A DNA stretch of 64,000 nt from Flavobacterium sp. 90 (GTDB taxonomy: Bacteria; Bacteroidota; Bacteroidia; Flavobacteriales; Flavobacteriaceae), in contig NZ_SMGE01000001.1 of NCBI RefSeq assembly GCF_004339525.1, positions 2,356,001-2,420,000 on the forward strand, read 5' to 3'. Below, piece by piece: positions 17,342 to 26,630 of this stretch (positions within the stretch are counted from its first letter, which is position 1; each line of letters begins with the position of its first letter). Both the position numbers and the translations under genes were made by a program. Under the pieces are notes generated by a model. It was not told the origin of the DNA. It saw nothing but the letters and a program-made list of their open reading frames with translations, and did not search any database.

Positions 17342-17483
17342 ATGCCACAGATTAAATGGATTAAAAAGATTATTGTTTAGAATAAAGTTTGCCACGAATT
17401 GCACAAATTACCACGAATTTAATTAGTGTAAATTCGAGAAATTCGTGGCAAAAAAATCTTTTTAATCCATTTAATCAGTGGCA
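17342..17483. repeat. Dispersed inverted repeat, family A, nested form
   Basis: Outer arms beginning TGCCACAGATTAAATGGATT (from 17343) and ending AATCCATTTAATCAGTGGCA (to 17482) enclose inner arms TTTGCCACGAATT and AATTCGTGGCAAA (17389-17452). The inner part matches the repeat at 5429-5559. It fills the whole gap between the TonB receptor and the thioredoxin-like gene. Confidence 0.85.
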
Positions 17484-17498
17484 AGAAAACGATAACAA

Positions 17499-17963
17499 AT
17501 GAAAAAGCTTATTCTCATTTTCTTCTTTCTAGGTATAACTTCAACAGGATTCTGTCAATTAAAAAGCAGATCTTTTGAGGAAGTAGATAGTTTGCAGCAA
17601 ATTCAAAAGCGAAAAATAATCGTTTTCATCCATACTGATTGGTGTCAGTTTTGTCAAAGAATGAAAAGTACCACTTTTAAAAATCAGGAAATTATTGAAA
17701 AACTAAATTCCGATTTTTATTTCATTGATTTAAATGCAGAAGAAAAACGTGATATTACGTTCAATAATCAGGTTTTTAAATTCCAGCCTTCGGGAAATAA
17801 TGTCGGTGTTCATGAACTGGCTTTGCAATTAGGAACGATAAAGAATCAAATTGTATATCCGGTTTTATGTGTTTTGAATGAGAAAAAAGAAATTATTCTG
17901 CAGTACAACAACTATTTAAGTCCAAAGGATTTTAAACTTCTTTTAGAAAAATTGAAAGAATAA
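17499..17963 (+). CDS. Exported thioredoxin-fold protein
   Basis: 154 residues. A signal peptide (1-19, ending GFCQ) sends it to the periplasm. The active-site motif is DWCQFCQRM (CxxC), near the N-terminal end of the fold as in thioredoxin, with a later IVYPVLCVLN containing the cis-proline. This resembles the DUF255/thioredoxin_7 group rather than classical thioredoxin. It follows the TonB receptor across a hairpin repeat and is 18 bases before the lycopene cyclase gene. A role in periplasmic thiol reduction, perhaps for the receptor with cysteines upstream, is inference. Confidence 0.85.
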   Translation: MKKLILIFFFLGITSTGFCQLKSRSFEEVDSLQQIQKRKIIVFIHTDWCQFCQRMKSTTFKNQEIIEKLNSDFYFIDLNAEEKRDITFNNQVFKFQPSGNNVGVHELALQLGTIKNQIVYPVLCVLNEKKEIILQYNNYLSPKDFKLLLEKLKE

Positions 17964-17981
17964 AATTTCTTATTTTTGAAG

Positions 17982-19160
17982 ATGACTTCCTCGCAAATAA
18001 AACATTTCAACTACATTTTTACCGGATCAGGTTTATCTGCTTTGATGACTGTTTATAAAATGGCATTGTCCGGAAAATTTTCAGATAAATCTATTTTGCT
18101 TTTAGATCAGGATCCAAAAAAAACAAATGACAGAACCTGGTGTTTTTGGGCAAAAGAAGAAACGATTTGGCATTCTATTGTTTTCAAAAAGTGGAATTCG
18201 GCTTTATTTGCTGATGAAAACTTTAAACGTGATTTGGCGTTGAAACCTTATCAATACAATCAAATTCGGGGTTTAGATTTTTATGATTTTGTTTTTGAAG
18301 CGCTTTCGAAACATCCGAATATTACTTTTCTAAATGAAAAAGTAACGGACATCAACGAACTCGAAACGCATGTTTTTGTTGGAACAGAAGAAAACAGATA
18401 TACGTGTGATTCTTTATTCAATAGTATTTACACAAAGGCTTTCGCCGAAAATCAAACTAAATATCCGGTTTTGCAACAACATTTTATAGGTTGGTTTGTA
18501 AAAAGCGAATCTGAAATCTTCAATCCGGAACAAGCTACTTTTATGGATTTTTCGGTCGAACAAAGAGGAAATACAAGATTTATGTATGTTTTGCCCATTT
18601 CTAAAACTGAAGCTTTGGTAGAATATACTTTGTTTTCTGAAAAACTACTTCCAAAAGAAGAATACGAAAATGAGATTCAGCTTTATTTAAAGAAACTCGG
18701 AACAAAGAATTTTGAAATTCTCGAAAAGGAGCAGGGAAGTATTCCAATGACTTCTTATCCTTTTTGGAGGAAAAACACCAAACGAGTTTTAAATATTGGA
18801 ACTGCCGGCGGATGGACAAAAGCGAGCACGGGTTTTACTTTTAGAAATTCGGATAAAAAGTCATCTGAATTGGTCGAGTTTCTTTGCGTTAATTCTTCCG
18901 AAACTTTAGAATCTTTAAGAATGACATCGTTTCATAAGAGAAATAGATTTTGGTTTTATGATTTATTGCTTTTGGATATTCTGTATCGCCATAATGAATT
19001 AGGAAGTTCCATTTTTTCGTCTTTGTTTAGAAAAGGAAATCCTGCTTTGATATTTAAGTTTTTGGATGAAGAAACTAGTTTATTAGAGGATTTTCAGGTG
19101 ATTTTAAAATGCCCAAAACTTCCGTTTATAAAGGCGTTACTTCGTGTTATCTTTAAATAA
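17982..19160 (+). CDS. crtY: Lycopene beta-cyclase (CrtY type)
   Basis: 392 residues. Cyclises lycopene ends to beta-carotene, precursor of zeaxanthin in yellow flavobacteria. The FAD/NAD-binding start FTGSGLSALM, the family motif NDRTWCFWAKEE, the segment FMYVLPISKTEALVEYTLFS, and the catalytic-region GSIPMTSYPFW with IGTAGGWTKASTGFTF are present. I take the ATG at 17982 over a TTG two codons earlier. The gene is alone: no crtB, crtI or crtZ is in the window, whereas those genes are often clustered elsewhere. It may be read with the thioredoxin-like gene 18 bases upstream. Confidence 0.93.
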   Translation: MTSSQIKHFNYIFTGSGLSALMTVYKMALSGKFSDKSILLLDQDPKKTNDRTWCFWAKEETIWHSIVFKKWNSALFADENFKRDLALKPYQYNQIRGLDFYDFVFEALSKHPNITFLNEKVTDINELETHVFVGTEENRYTCDSLFNSIYTKAFAENQTKYPVLQQHFIGWFVKSESEIFNPEQATFMDFSVEQRGNTRFMYVLPISKTEALVEYTLFSEKLLPKEEYENEIQLYLKKLGTKNFEILEKEQGSIPMTSYPFWRKNTKRVLNIGTAGGWTKASTGFTFRNSDKKSSELVEFLCVNSSETLESLRMTSFHKRNRFWFYDLLLLDILYRHNELGSSIFSSLFRKGNPALIFKFLDEETSLLEDFQVILKCPKLPFIKALLRVIFK

Positions 19161-19395
19161 AAAATTCTTTTCACTCAGCTTTTACAGCTTTAGGTAGATT
19201 GGTTTTTATATTAACTCAAAGTAAAAATCTGCGCTTATCTGTTTAAATCGGTATAATCTGCGTGCAATTTATCTCTTTGTTTCTATTACTATTTTAATAA
19301 TTCTTAATATCGTAAAAAGTAGTGGATACCTTGAATATGAAGATTCATTTTAATAAAATGTCTTATTCTTTTGCTTTAAGAACCTTTCGAGGTCA
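19161..19395. other. Intergenic region, no gene seen
   Basis: Spacer after the lycopene cyclase gene. AATCTGCGC and AATCTGCGTG at about 19228-19263 look like a degenerate member of a dispersed repeat (compare AACGCAGATTTACACGG near 50120). No ORF with coding character was found. Confidence 0.5.
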
Positions 19396-19465
19396 TTGCA
19401 AAACTGCTCTAACATTTAGCTTTGCCGCACAAATTTAATATAATCGTTCATTTACGATAATGAAC
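19396..19465 (+). promoter_or_regulatory. arsR-type promoter and autoregulatory operator
   Basis: A promoter with TTG at 19396-19398, an 18-base spacer and -7 TAGCTTTG at 19417-19424 is followed by a perfect inverted repeat GTTCATT-TACGAT-AATGAAC at 19446-19465, 14 bases before the ArsR start codon. Position and form fit an autorepression site. Confidence 0.75.
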
Positions 19466-19479
19466 AAATTGGCAAGCTA

Positions 19480-19908
19480 ATGGGAATTACAAAACACTTA
19501 AATCTTGATCTGGAAACAAAAGCAATAGGTAAAATTTGCAAAGCTCTTGGACATCCAACTCGAATTCAGATTATGACACTTTTATGGAAAAGAAACAATA
19601 GAACTTGTGGTGAAATTGTTGAATTAATTCCGTTAGCGCAATCGACGATATCAAAACATTTGTTAGAATTAAAAAAAGCAAATCTGGTAAACATAGAAAA
19701 CGTTGGTAAAAAAACGATCTATTCTGTTGAAGTGGAGAATATTCAAATGCTTAAAAAATATTTGAGCAGTTATCTTTCAACCATCGAAATTCCAGAACAA
19801 AGTAAATCGACGGTTTCGGCAACAAAACACAAATTAATAGGCAGAAAAAATCATTTGAAACAATACAATTATGAGTTTCCCGACAGAAGGGTAAAACTGG
19901 CACTTTAG
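19480..19908 (+). CDS. ArsR-family transcriptional regulator
   Basis: 142 residues. A winged-helix ArsR domain spans about 10-95: ICKALGHPTRIQIMTLL, then the recognition helix AQSTISKHLLELKKANLV and the wing GKKTIYSVE. The ELCVCDL-type metal motif of arsenic sensors is replaced by RTCGEIVELI with one cysteine, so metal sensing by that site is doubtful. A C-terminal basic tail of about 40 residues follows. It stands alone with its own operator-bearing promoter; its regulated genes are not evident, though the bacilliredoxin gene follows after 180 bases with its own promoter. Confidence 0.88.
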   Translation: MGITKHLNLDLETKAIGKICKALGHPTRIQIMTLLWKRNNRTCGEIVELIPLAQSTISKHLLELKKANLVNIENVGKKTIYSVEVENIQMLKKYLSSYLSTIEIPEQSKSTVSATKHKLIGRKNHLKQYNYEFPDRRVKLAL

Positions 19909-20048
19909 TGATTCAGAATTTATGATTGAAATGGTTATAAAGCATTGTAATTTTGAATATTACAATAATATTTGGTCCTATTTATAATCTATTATCGTAC
20001 TATAACAAAACTTTATACTTGAAATTAAGTAGTTGCGAGTAAACTTTG

Positions 20049-20056
20049 TAACTTTG
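20049..20056 (+). promoter_or_regulatory. -7 box of the bacilliredoxin gene
   Basis: TAACTTTG matches TAnnTTTG and lies 32 bases before the ATG. The nearest TTG upstream (20033-20035) is too close for a standard -33 element, so only the -7 box is supported. Confidence 0.55.
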
Positions 20057-20088
20057 CAGTTCAAAAGTAAAATTTAAAAATAAGAAAT

Positions 20089-20499
20089 ATGTATCCAGAA
20101 GAAATGGTAAAACCAATGCAAGCTGAATTGACAGCTGCAGGTTTTCAAGATTTACATAGTGCTGACGCTGTAGAGAATGCTATCAAAGCTGAAGGTACCA
20201 CTCTAGTTGTTGTAAACTCTGTTTGTGGTTGTGCTGCAAGAAATGCACGTCCGGGAGCAAAAATGAGTTTAGAAGGAGCTAAAAAACCAGATCACTTAAT
20301 CACTGTTTTTGCAGGTGTTGACAAAGAAGCTGTTGATGCGGCAAGACAACATATGTTTCCTTTTCCTCCATCTTCGCCATCTATGGCTTTATTCAAAAAC
20401 GGAGAATTAGTTCACATGTTAGAACGTCACCACATCGAAGGTCGTCCAGCAGAATTAATCGCTGAGAACTTGCAAGATGCGTTTAATGAGTTCTGTTAA
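20089..20499 (+). CDS. BrxA/BrxB-family bacilliredoxin
   Basis: 136 residues, the usual length. Thioredoxin-fold proteins with a CGC active site (Cys46, Cys48 in VNSVCGCAARNARPG) that remove bacillithiol from oxidised proteins. The DUF1094 signature around NARPGAK and the PPSSPSMALFKNGELVHMLERHHIEGR region are intact. Present in Bacteroidota that make bacillithiol, so this organism probably uses that thiol. Monocistronic, ending at an inverted repeat containing a terminator. Confidence 0.92.
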   Translation: MYPEEMVKPMQAELTAAGFQDLHSADAVENAIKAEGTTLVVVNSVCGCAARNARPGAKMSLEGAKKPDHLITVFAGVDKEAVDAARQHMFPFPPSSPSMALFKNGELVHMLERHHIEGRPAELIAENLQDAFNEFC

Positions 20500-20509
20500 T
20501 TTTTAAGGG

Positions 20510-20672
20510 ACTAAGGTTCTGAGTTACTTAGGCTCTAAGTTTTTAGGTTCAAAGTGACAAAGGTACATAGGGACAAAGATTTAAAACAAAAAAGCATCAG
20601 CTACAGCTGGTGTTTTTTTTTATGCTCATAGTTTTTAAAAACCTTAGTGCCTAAGTAACTCAGAACCTTAGT
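20510..20672. repeat. Inverted repeat, family D, with perfect 24-base arms
   Basis: Arm 20510-20533 (ACTAAGGTTCTGAG...GGC) is exactly complementary to 20649-20672. Between the arms, further degenerate copies of the same units precede a terminator hairpin. The element fills the gap between convergent genes, and its units also occur at 9505-9578 and 57850-57915. Confidence 0.85.
20588..20621 (+). terminator. Rho-independent terminator inside the family D repeat
   Basis: Stem CATCAGCT/AGCTGGTG (20595-20602 and 20605-20612, one G-T pair) with a two-base loop, followed by nine Ts; A-rich on the other side. Ends the bacilliredoxin transcript and may also serve the convergent efflux operon. Confidence 0.75.
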
Positions 20673-20686
20673 ACCTTTAAAAAAAA

Positions 20687-22051
20687 CTAATTCCATCCCC
20701 CGCCAAGTGCTTTATATAATTGGATCATTGAGGATAATTGTTTTTGTGTTAAATTAGAAAGACTAAGTTGCGCTTCGAAAAGTGATCTTTGTGCATCAAG
20801 AACTTCCAGATACGAAACGTAACCGTTGTAATATCTGGCATTTGATAAATCATAATTTGTTTGTGCAGCTATAACTTGTCTGTTTCTTGCTGCCCATTCT
20901 TCTTTGTACATCGCCACATTTTGTAGTGAATTCTCTACTTCAGAAATCGCTATTAAATAGGTTTTTTGAAAGTTCAGTTTGCGTTCTTCGGCAATTTGAC
21001 GATTGACTTCGACACGGCGTTTGTTTTTTCCGAAATTGAAAATTGGACCGGTAACTCCGGCACCAACATTTTGCAAATAAGAAGCGTCATTAAATAAATC
21101 AGCAACCATAACACTTGTAAAACCGGCAAGAGCAGCAATATTAAACGAAGGATATCGCATGGCTTGTGCAACGCCAATTCTTTCGTTTGCCGAACGGTAC
21201 AAAAGTTCCGTGGCTTTTACATCAGGTCGGTTTTCAAGTAAGGCAGATGGAACCGAAGTTGGAAAAGTAGTGAGAATCAATAATTCACTATTAGTTTTTC
21301 CTCTTTCTATAGGTTGCGGAACTTGTCCGATTAAAATCGAAATTGAATTTTCAATTGCTGTAATTTGTCTTTTGATAGCTGGGATATTAGCTTCGGCAAT
21401 TGCGACTTGTTGTTCGATTTGTACTTTGTCTAATTCAGCAACATAACCACTTTTAAAACGTTCGTTTATGATGTCGTAAGCTTTTTGTCTTGTTTCTAAA
21501 GTATGAATCGTGATTTCTAATTGATTGTCAAAATCACGCAATTCAAAATAAGAAATTGCAATATTGCTCACAATGTCTGCAAGTACCACTTTCCGAGCTT
21601 CATCAGTAGCCAAAAGTTCATTTTGAAGGGCTTTATTCTGATGACGGTATTTTCCCCAAAAGTCCAGTTCCCAAGACATGTTTGCAAATGCAGAATTAGG
21701 CTGCATAAAAGTTTCGGCACTATTTACTTGTCCTGAATATTGAAAAGTAGGATATAAGTCGGCTTTTGCCATTCCCAGATTAGCGCGTGCCTGCTCTAAT
21801 CGCGCAATAGCGATTTTAAGATCGAAGTTATTTTGAAGTCCTTTTTCGATTAATCCAATTAAAACAGGATCATTAAAAATCGTCGACCATTTTATGGTTC
21901 GTACCGTATTTGTTGTGTCTGTCGTATGATCACCATGTAAGAAAGTTTCTGGTTTTGGTTGTTCTGGTTGCACATATTTTGGTCCAACCATACATCCATA
22001 AGGAAAAACGGTGATCAAAAGTACTGCTACTATTAATTTTAGATTTTTCAT
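20687..22051 (-). CDS. RND efflux outer-membrane factor (OprM/TolC family lipoprotein)
   Basis: 454 residues. A lipoprotein signal ends in FPYGC, followed by MVGPKYVQPEQPKP, the usual start of NodT/OprM-type factors. Two OEP repeats (about 60-240 and 270-450) build the trimeric alpha-helical tunnel; the helix with NLGMAKADLYPTFQYSG and the C-terminal VSYLEVLDAQRSLFEAQL are typical. It is the last gene of the operon and its start overlaps the permease stop by four bases. It delivers drugs or lipophilic compounds pumped by the neighbouring permease to the outside. Confidence 0.93.
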   Translation of the reverse strand: MKNLKLIVAVLLITVFPYGCMVGPKYVQPEQPKPETFLHGDHTTDTTNTVRTIKWSTIFNDPVLIGLIEKGLQNNFDLKIAIARLEQARANLGMAKADLYPTFQYSGQVNSAETFMQPNSAFANMSWELDFWGKYRHQNKALQNELLATDEARKVVLADIVSNIAISYFELRDFDNQLEITIHTLETRQKAYDIINERFKSGYVAELDKVQIEQQVAIAEANIPAIKRQITAIENSISILIGQVPQPIERGKTNSELLILTTFPTSVPSALLENRPDVKATELLYRSANERIGVAQAMRYPSFNIAALAGFTSVMVADLFNDASYLQNVGAGVTGPIFNFGKNKRRVEVNRQIAEERKLNFQKTYLIAISEVENSLQNVAMYKEEWAARNRQVIAAQTNYDLSNARYYNGYVSYLEVLDAQRSLFEAQLSLSNLTQKQLSSMIQLYKALGGGWN

Positions 22052-25000
22052 GGTTCTTCCTTTTTAGGTTCATCAATTTCTTTTGAAGGTTTTTTTCCAA
22101 AAGTTTCAATAAATACAAACAATACCGGAATCAAACAAACTCCCAGAATAGTGGCGACGAGCATACCGCTAAAAACGGTCATTCCCATTACTTTTCGGGC
22201 TTGAGCTCCGGCTCCGGTTGCGGTTAACAAAGGCACAACTCCCAAAATAAAAGCAAAGGCAGTCATTAGAATTGGACGGAAACGAAGTTTGGCTGCATAT
22301 AAAGCTGCTTCTTTTACCGGCATTCCTTTTTCATATTCTTCTTTGGCAAACTCGACAATCAAAATGGCATTTTTTGCGGCGAGACCAATAAGCATAACAA
22401 GTCCAATTTGTGCAAAGACATTGTTGACATAATCCGGACTAAAAAAGCGACAGATGTATAATCCTAAAAAAGCTCCAAAAACGGCAAATGGCGTTCCCAG
22501 AAGTACACTAAAAGGCAGTTTCCAACTTTCGTATTGCGCTGCCAGAATTAGAAACACAAAAACTAATGCCATGATAAATACGGTATTTCCTTTTCCTTCG
22601 GCTTGTTTTTCCTGATAACTCATATTTGCCCATTCATAACTCATGGCGGCTGGCAAGGTTTTTTGAGCAGTTTCTTCTAAAGCAGTCATCGCTTGCGCGG
22701 AAGTAAATCCGGGCGCAGGTGTTCCTCCAATTTCTGCGGCCCTATACAAATTAAATCGGGTTGTAAATTCAGGTCCGCTTTCTTTTCTAATAGTTGCAAT
22801 ACTTGAAATCGGAATCATTTTGTTGCTTTTACTTCGAACAAAGATCTTATTGATGTCTTCGGGATTTACTGTAAAACTTGGATCTGCCTGAAGTAATACA
22901 ATATATTGACGTCCAAATTTGTTGAACTCATTAATATATTGACCTCCTAAACTGGCACCAATTGCGAGATTGACATCTGAAAGGGAAAGTCCAAGTTCTG
23001 TAACTTTTTCGCGATCTACATCGAGACTAATTTGTGGTACATTTGGATTAAAGGTTGTTCGGATAGTTCCAATTTCCGTTCGTTTCCTGGCTTCAGCCAT
23101 AAATCGTTGTGAGTTTTCAAAAAGATATTGAGGCGTATTTCCTTCCTTATCCTGAAGCATCATTGAGAATCCCGCGGCATTTCCAATTCCGGTAATTGGC
23201 GGTGGACCAAAGGCAAAGACGGTTGCTTCGGGAATGCCAAAAACTACTTTTCCATTTACTTCCTTTAGAATCTGAAATACATCTTGTTTACGTTCTTTCC
23301 ATTCTTTCAAGGCTACGAAAAAGAATCCGTTATTGGTTGCAACCGAGTTTTTGATTAAACTAAATCCGGCAACAGAAGTGTAATATTCAACTCCATCATT
23401 TTTAGCTAAAATATGTTCGATTTTCTGAATCACTTTATTGGTTCTTTCTAAGGATGAAGCGCCCGGTAATTCGATATTTACAAACATATAACCCTGATCT
23501 TCTTCGGGAACGAATCCTCCTGGAATTTTTCCTCCCAAGAGAATAATGGCTCCAATAAGAATTCCGATGAAAATAAAACTTCGTGCCATTTTTTTGATTA
23601 GAAATCCTGAAAAGCCGGTGTATTTATCTGTAAAGGATGAAAATTTTCTATTGAAAGCGGCAAAGAATTTTCCAAGCCAGCCTTTTGCTTCCTGATTGGG
23701 TTTTAGTAATAAGGAACATAATGCGGGACTTAATGTTAAGGCGCTTAACGCGGAGAATATTACCGAAATGGCAATCGTTATAGCAAATTGCTGATAGAGT
23801 CGTCCAGTGATTCCGGGCGTTAACGCAACGGGAATAAATACGGCGGTTAATACAATTGCAATTGCAATTACGGGACCCGAAACTTCTTTCATCGCTTGAT
23901 TTGTAGCGTCTTTTGGAGACATTCCTTGTTCGATATGATGCATTACGGCCTCGACGACGACAATGGCGTCATCGACGACAATACCAATTGCGAGTACTAA
24001 TCCTAAAAGTGAAAGTACGTTTACTGAGAATCCTAATAATGGAAAAAGCATGAAAACTCCAACTAACGAAACTGGTACGGTTACTAACGGAATTAGGGTT
24101 GCACGCCAGTTTTGCAAAAAGATAAACACTACAATAATTACCAGCATAATGGCTTCGAAAAGCGTGTGCATGATTTCGTTAATTCCCTCGGAAATGGCGA
24201 GAGTAGTGTCTAATGAAACTCTATATTTTAAATCCTGTGGGAAACGCTTGCTTAATTGTTCGATGGTCTTTTTGACATTGGCAGCAACTTCTAAGGCATT
24301 TGATCCTGGCATTTGTTTAATTCCGATTGTTCCTGCCGGACTTCCGTTTAGTCTGGCAACAGATGCATAACTTTCAGTTCCTAAAGTTACGGTACCAACA
24401 TCTTTTAAACGAACTTGCTGATTGTTGATGTTTGATTTTAGAATGATATTTTCAAAATCTTCCGGATTTACTAAACGATCTTTTAGTGTTACATTATAAG
24501 TAAATTCATTGTTGTCTGTTGCGGGCGGTGCACCGAATTTTCCTCCTGGCGAAATTGCATTTTGTTCTTTAATCGCCTGAATAATATCGGGAACGGTCAA
24601 GTTGTATTTGGACATGATATCGGGCTTGACCCAAATTCGCATAGCATAATTACTTCCTCCGTAAAGAGTAACTTCTCCAACACCTTTAATACGTGCCAAT
24701 GCATCTACAATATTGATATTGGCATAATTGGTTAAAAAGTTATTATCAAATGTTTTTTCGGGAGAAAACAAAGAGATAATAAGCAAAGGCATCGAAAGCG
24801 ACTTTTTGGTCGTAACTCCTGTTGTTTTTACATCGTTTGGGAGTTTATTGGTGGCTTCATTTACTCTGTTTTGGGTAAGCATTGTTGCAATATCCAAATC
24901 AGTTCCCATGTCAAATGTAATGTTCAGCGTCATACTTCCATCACCAGTATTGGTCGATTGCATGTAGAGCATGTTTTCAACTCCGTTTACCTTTTGTTCA

Positions 25001-25194
25001 ATTGGTGTGGCAACGGCTTGTTCTACATTTAGGGCATTTGCACCTCTATAGCTGGTTGAAACTTGTACTAAAGGCGGAGCAATTTCGGGATATTGTGCAA
25101 TGGGAGTTCCGAGGATTGAAAGCCCTCCAATAATAACGATAAATATGGATAGCACGATGGCGACTATCGGTCTTCTTACAAAAAAATTATCCAT
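22048..25194 (-). CDS. RND multidrug efflux permease, HAE1 (AcrB) family
   Basis: 1048 residues, full AcrB length. Proton-driven inner-membrane pump working as a trimer. N-terminal MDNFFVRRPIVAIVLSI, TM4 with the proton-relay aspartates in GIVVDDAIVVVEAV, LTAVFIPVALTPG, and the repeated half with GLAAKNAILIVEFAKE and AFILGVVPLLTATGAGA are all present. Two periplasmic loops of about 300 residues carry the porter and docking domains. The paired aspartates place it with hydrophobic and amphiphilic drug exporters rather than metal (CusA) pumps. It is the middle gene of a three-gene operon without a local regulator. Confidence 0.96.
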   Translation of the reverse strand: MDNFFVRRPIVAIVLSIFIVIIGGLSILGTPIAQYPEIAPPLVQVSTSYRGANALNVEQAVATPIEQKVNGVENMLYMQSTNTGDGSMTLNITFDMGTDLDIATMLTQNRVNEATNKLPNDVKTTGVTTKKSLSMPLLIISLFSPEKTFDNNFLTNYANINIVDALARIKGVGEVTLYGGSNYAMRIWVKPDIMSKYNLTVPDIIQAIKEQNAISPGGKFGAPPATDNNEFTYNVTLKDRLVNPEDFENIILKSNINNQQVRLKDVGTVTLGTESYASVARLNGSPAGTIGIKQMPGSNALEVAANVKKTIEQLSKRFPQDLKYRVSLDTTLAISEGINEIMHTLFEAIMLVIIVVFIFLQNWRATLIPLVTVPVSLVGVFMLFPLLGFSVNVLSLLGLVLAIGIVVDDAIVVVEAVMHHIEQGMSPKDATNQAMKEVSGPVIAIAIVLTAVFIPVALTPGITGRLYQQFAITIAISVIFSALSALTLSPALCSLLLKPNQEAKGWLGKFFAAFNRKFSSFTDKYTGFSGFLIKKMARSFIFIGILIGAIILLGGKIPGGFVPEEDQGYMFVNIELPGASSLERTNKVIQKIEHILAKNDGVEYYTSVAGFSLIKNSVATNNGFFFVALKEWKERKQDVFQILKEVNGKVVFGIPEATVFAFGPPPITGIGNAAGFSMMLQDKEGNTPQYLFENSQRFMAEARKRTEIGTIRTTFNPNVPQISLDVDREKVTELGLSLSDVNLAIGASLGGQYINEFNKFGRQYIVLLQADPSFTVNPEDINKIFVRSKSNKMIPISSIATIRKESGPEFTTRFNLYRAAEIGGTPAPGFTSAQAMTALEETAQKTLPAAMSYEWANMSYQEKQAEGKGNTVFIMALVFVFLILAAQYESWKLPFSVLLGTPFAVFGAFLGLYICRFFSPDYVNNVFAQIGLVMLIGLAAKNAILIVEFAKEEYEKGMPVKEAALYAAKLRFRPILMTAFAFILGVVPLLTATGAGAQARKVMGMTVFSGMLVATILGVCLIPVLFVFIETFGKKPSKEIDEPKKEEP

Positions 25195-25197
25195 AAT

Positions 25198-26346
25198 TTA
25201 GTCGTTTTGAGATGATGCAATCTGTTTTTTGTCGGCTACATAAGGAACAGGGGCAACAGTTGATCCGGGCTGAATAAACTGATTACCAATTATCGCTACT
25301 CTTTCATTGGGTTTTAATCCTTTTGTAATGATCCAGTCAACACCAGTTTTTTGACCTACTTCGACCATTCGGGTTTGAATAGTGTTTTTATCATCGATTA
25401 CAGAAACCTGAAAAAGTCCCTGAATTTCGGTAACTGCTTTTTGAGGAATTACGATTGCATCTTTTGCAGTGCGAATCAGAACGCGAACTTTTCCGAATTG
25501 CCCTGAACGTAAAGTCCCGTCTGGATTTGGAAATTGAGCTTCGATAGTCACAGTTCCTGTCGTAGGATCTATTTTAGTATCAGAAAAGTTGAGGCTTCCT
25601 TTTTCGGGATGAATGCTTCCGTCTGATAATATGAGCTGAAGATCTGTGATTTTTTCACCTTGTTTAGTGCTTTTTTGATATTTAAGATAATCAGATTCAC
25701 TAACGGTAAATTGTACTCTTACTTTTTCAAGTTTCGAAACCATATTCAATCTCGAGGCATTGCCTAATTTGGTAATATAATCTCCTAATCTGGCATTCGA
25801 AAGTCCGATAACGCCGTCTATTGGGGATTTAATATTGCAATAACCTCTTTCTATCTCCTGATTTTTTAAGCTTGCCTGCATACTGGCATAATTTGATCTT
25901 GCAGCTTTGTCTTTTGCAACTGCGGCGTCTAACTCTCGTTTACTCACAGCATTCATATCTGCAAGCGGGCGAATTCTTTTTAATTCTTCGTTAGCATTTA
26001 CCAAACTACTTTGTGCAACAGCAACTTGTCCGCGGGCTTGCTCGACTTTAGTTTCATATTCTAACGGATCAATTGTATAAAGTAATTGACCTTTTTTAAC
26101 TTTTTGACCTTCTTTAAAATAAACCCCAGTTAATATTCCGTCTACTCGCGCAATTAATTCGATGTCTAATTCGCCAAAAGTTTGTCCAGCAAAATCTTTA
26201 TAAATTGGGACATCTTCACTTTTTACCGTTACAAAAGGTGCCTGAATGGGCGGCGGTGCTTTCGGTTGTTCTTTTTTACAGGAAATAAAAAAGATTAAAA
26301 AAAGGAGAATTGGGAAAATTGGTTTTGGTAGTTTTAAAGCATTCAT
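25198..26346 (-). CDS. RND efflux periplasmic adaptor (AcrA/MexA family lipoprotein)
   Basis: 382 residues from the ATG at 26346. The lipoprotein signal ends in FFISC, then KKEQPKAPPP. A biotinyl-lipoyl half (ARVDGILTGVYFKEGQKV), a coiled-coil hairpin (about 90-165), a second lipoyl half (GYCNIKSPIDGVIG), a beta-barrel and a membrane-proximal domain follow. An ATG nine codons earlier (26373) is rejected because it would fall in a probable -7 box (TATATTTA, minus strand, about 26381-26374). First gene of the operon; the gap to the permease gene is three bases. Confidence 0.93.
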   Translation of the reverse strand: MNALKLPKPIFPILLFLIFFISCKKEQPKAPPPIQAPFVTVKSEDVPIYKDFAGQTFGELDIELIARVDGILTGVYFKEGQKVKKGQLLYTIDPLEYETKVEQARGQVAVAQSSLVNANEELKRIRPLADMNAVSKRELDAAVAKDKAARSNYASMQASLKNQEIERGYCNIKSPIDGVIGLSNARLGDYITKLGNASRLNMVSKLEKVRVQFTVSESDYLKYQKSTKQGEKITDLQLILSDGSIHPEKGSLNFSDTKIDPTTGTVTIEAQFPNPDGTLRSGQFGKVRVLIRTAKDAIVIPQKAVTEIQGLFQVSVIDDKNTIQTRMVEVGQKTGVDWIITKGLKPNERVAIIGNQFIQPGSTVAPVPYVADKKQIASSQND

Positions 26347-26533
26347 AAGTATAAATGTTAAAATTGTTAACATAAATATAGTGATTTTTTTGTAACGTTC
26401 TGATAAACAGTGATGTTTTTTAGTTTCTCGGCTTTTTAGACTAAAAAAGATTATTTTATTGGATGAGGTATAGGCAGAAATTCTTAAATTTTCCAGTAAG
26501 TCTTATGTTGTTTAATTTTTGATTTTTAGTTGG

Positions 26534-26564
26534 TTTTGAAATTGCAAAGAAAAGCTTACCTTTG
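26534..26564 (+). promoter_or_regulatory. trhO promoter
   Basis: TTTTG at 26534-26538, an 18-base spacer and -7 TACCTTTG at 26557-26564 give a near-ideal Bacteroidota promoter, leaving a 5' leader of about 60 bases before the trhO ATG. It also rules out an in-frame start at 26562. Confidence 0.75.
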
Positions 26565-26630
26565 CGCCCGAATTCACTAGGAAAAAGAATTCATTACATA
26601 ATTATTTCTCAACTTAAATTAGTTTATAGC

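Noticed and set aside
23963..24370. 135-codon plus-strand frame inside the RND permease gene
   Set aside because: The permease on the other strand is full length and strongly conserved; the plus-strand product has no recognisable feature.
20687..26346. A metal (Cus-type) efflux system
   Set aside because: The permease has the paired aspartates and loop features of HAE1 drug exporters, not the methionine relay of CusA.
26347..26373. Upstream ATG for the RND adaptor
   Set aside because: It would place the start codon inside a probable -7 box and blur an otherwise typical lipoprotein signal.
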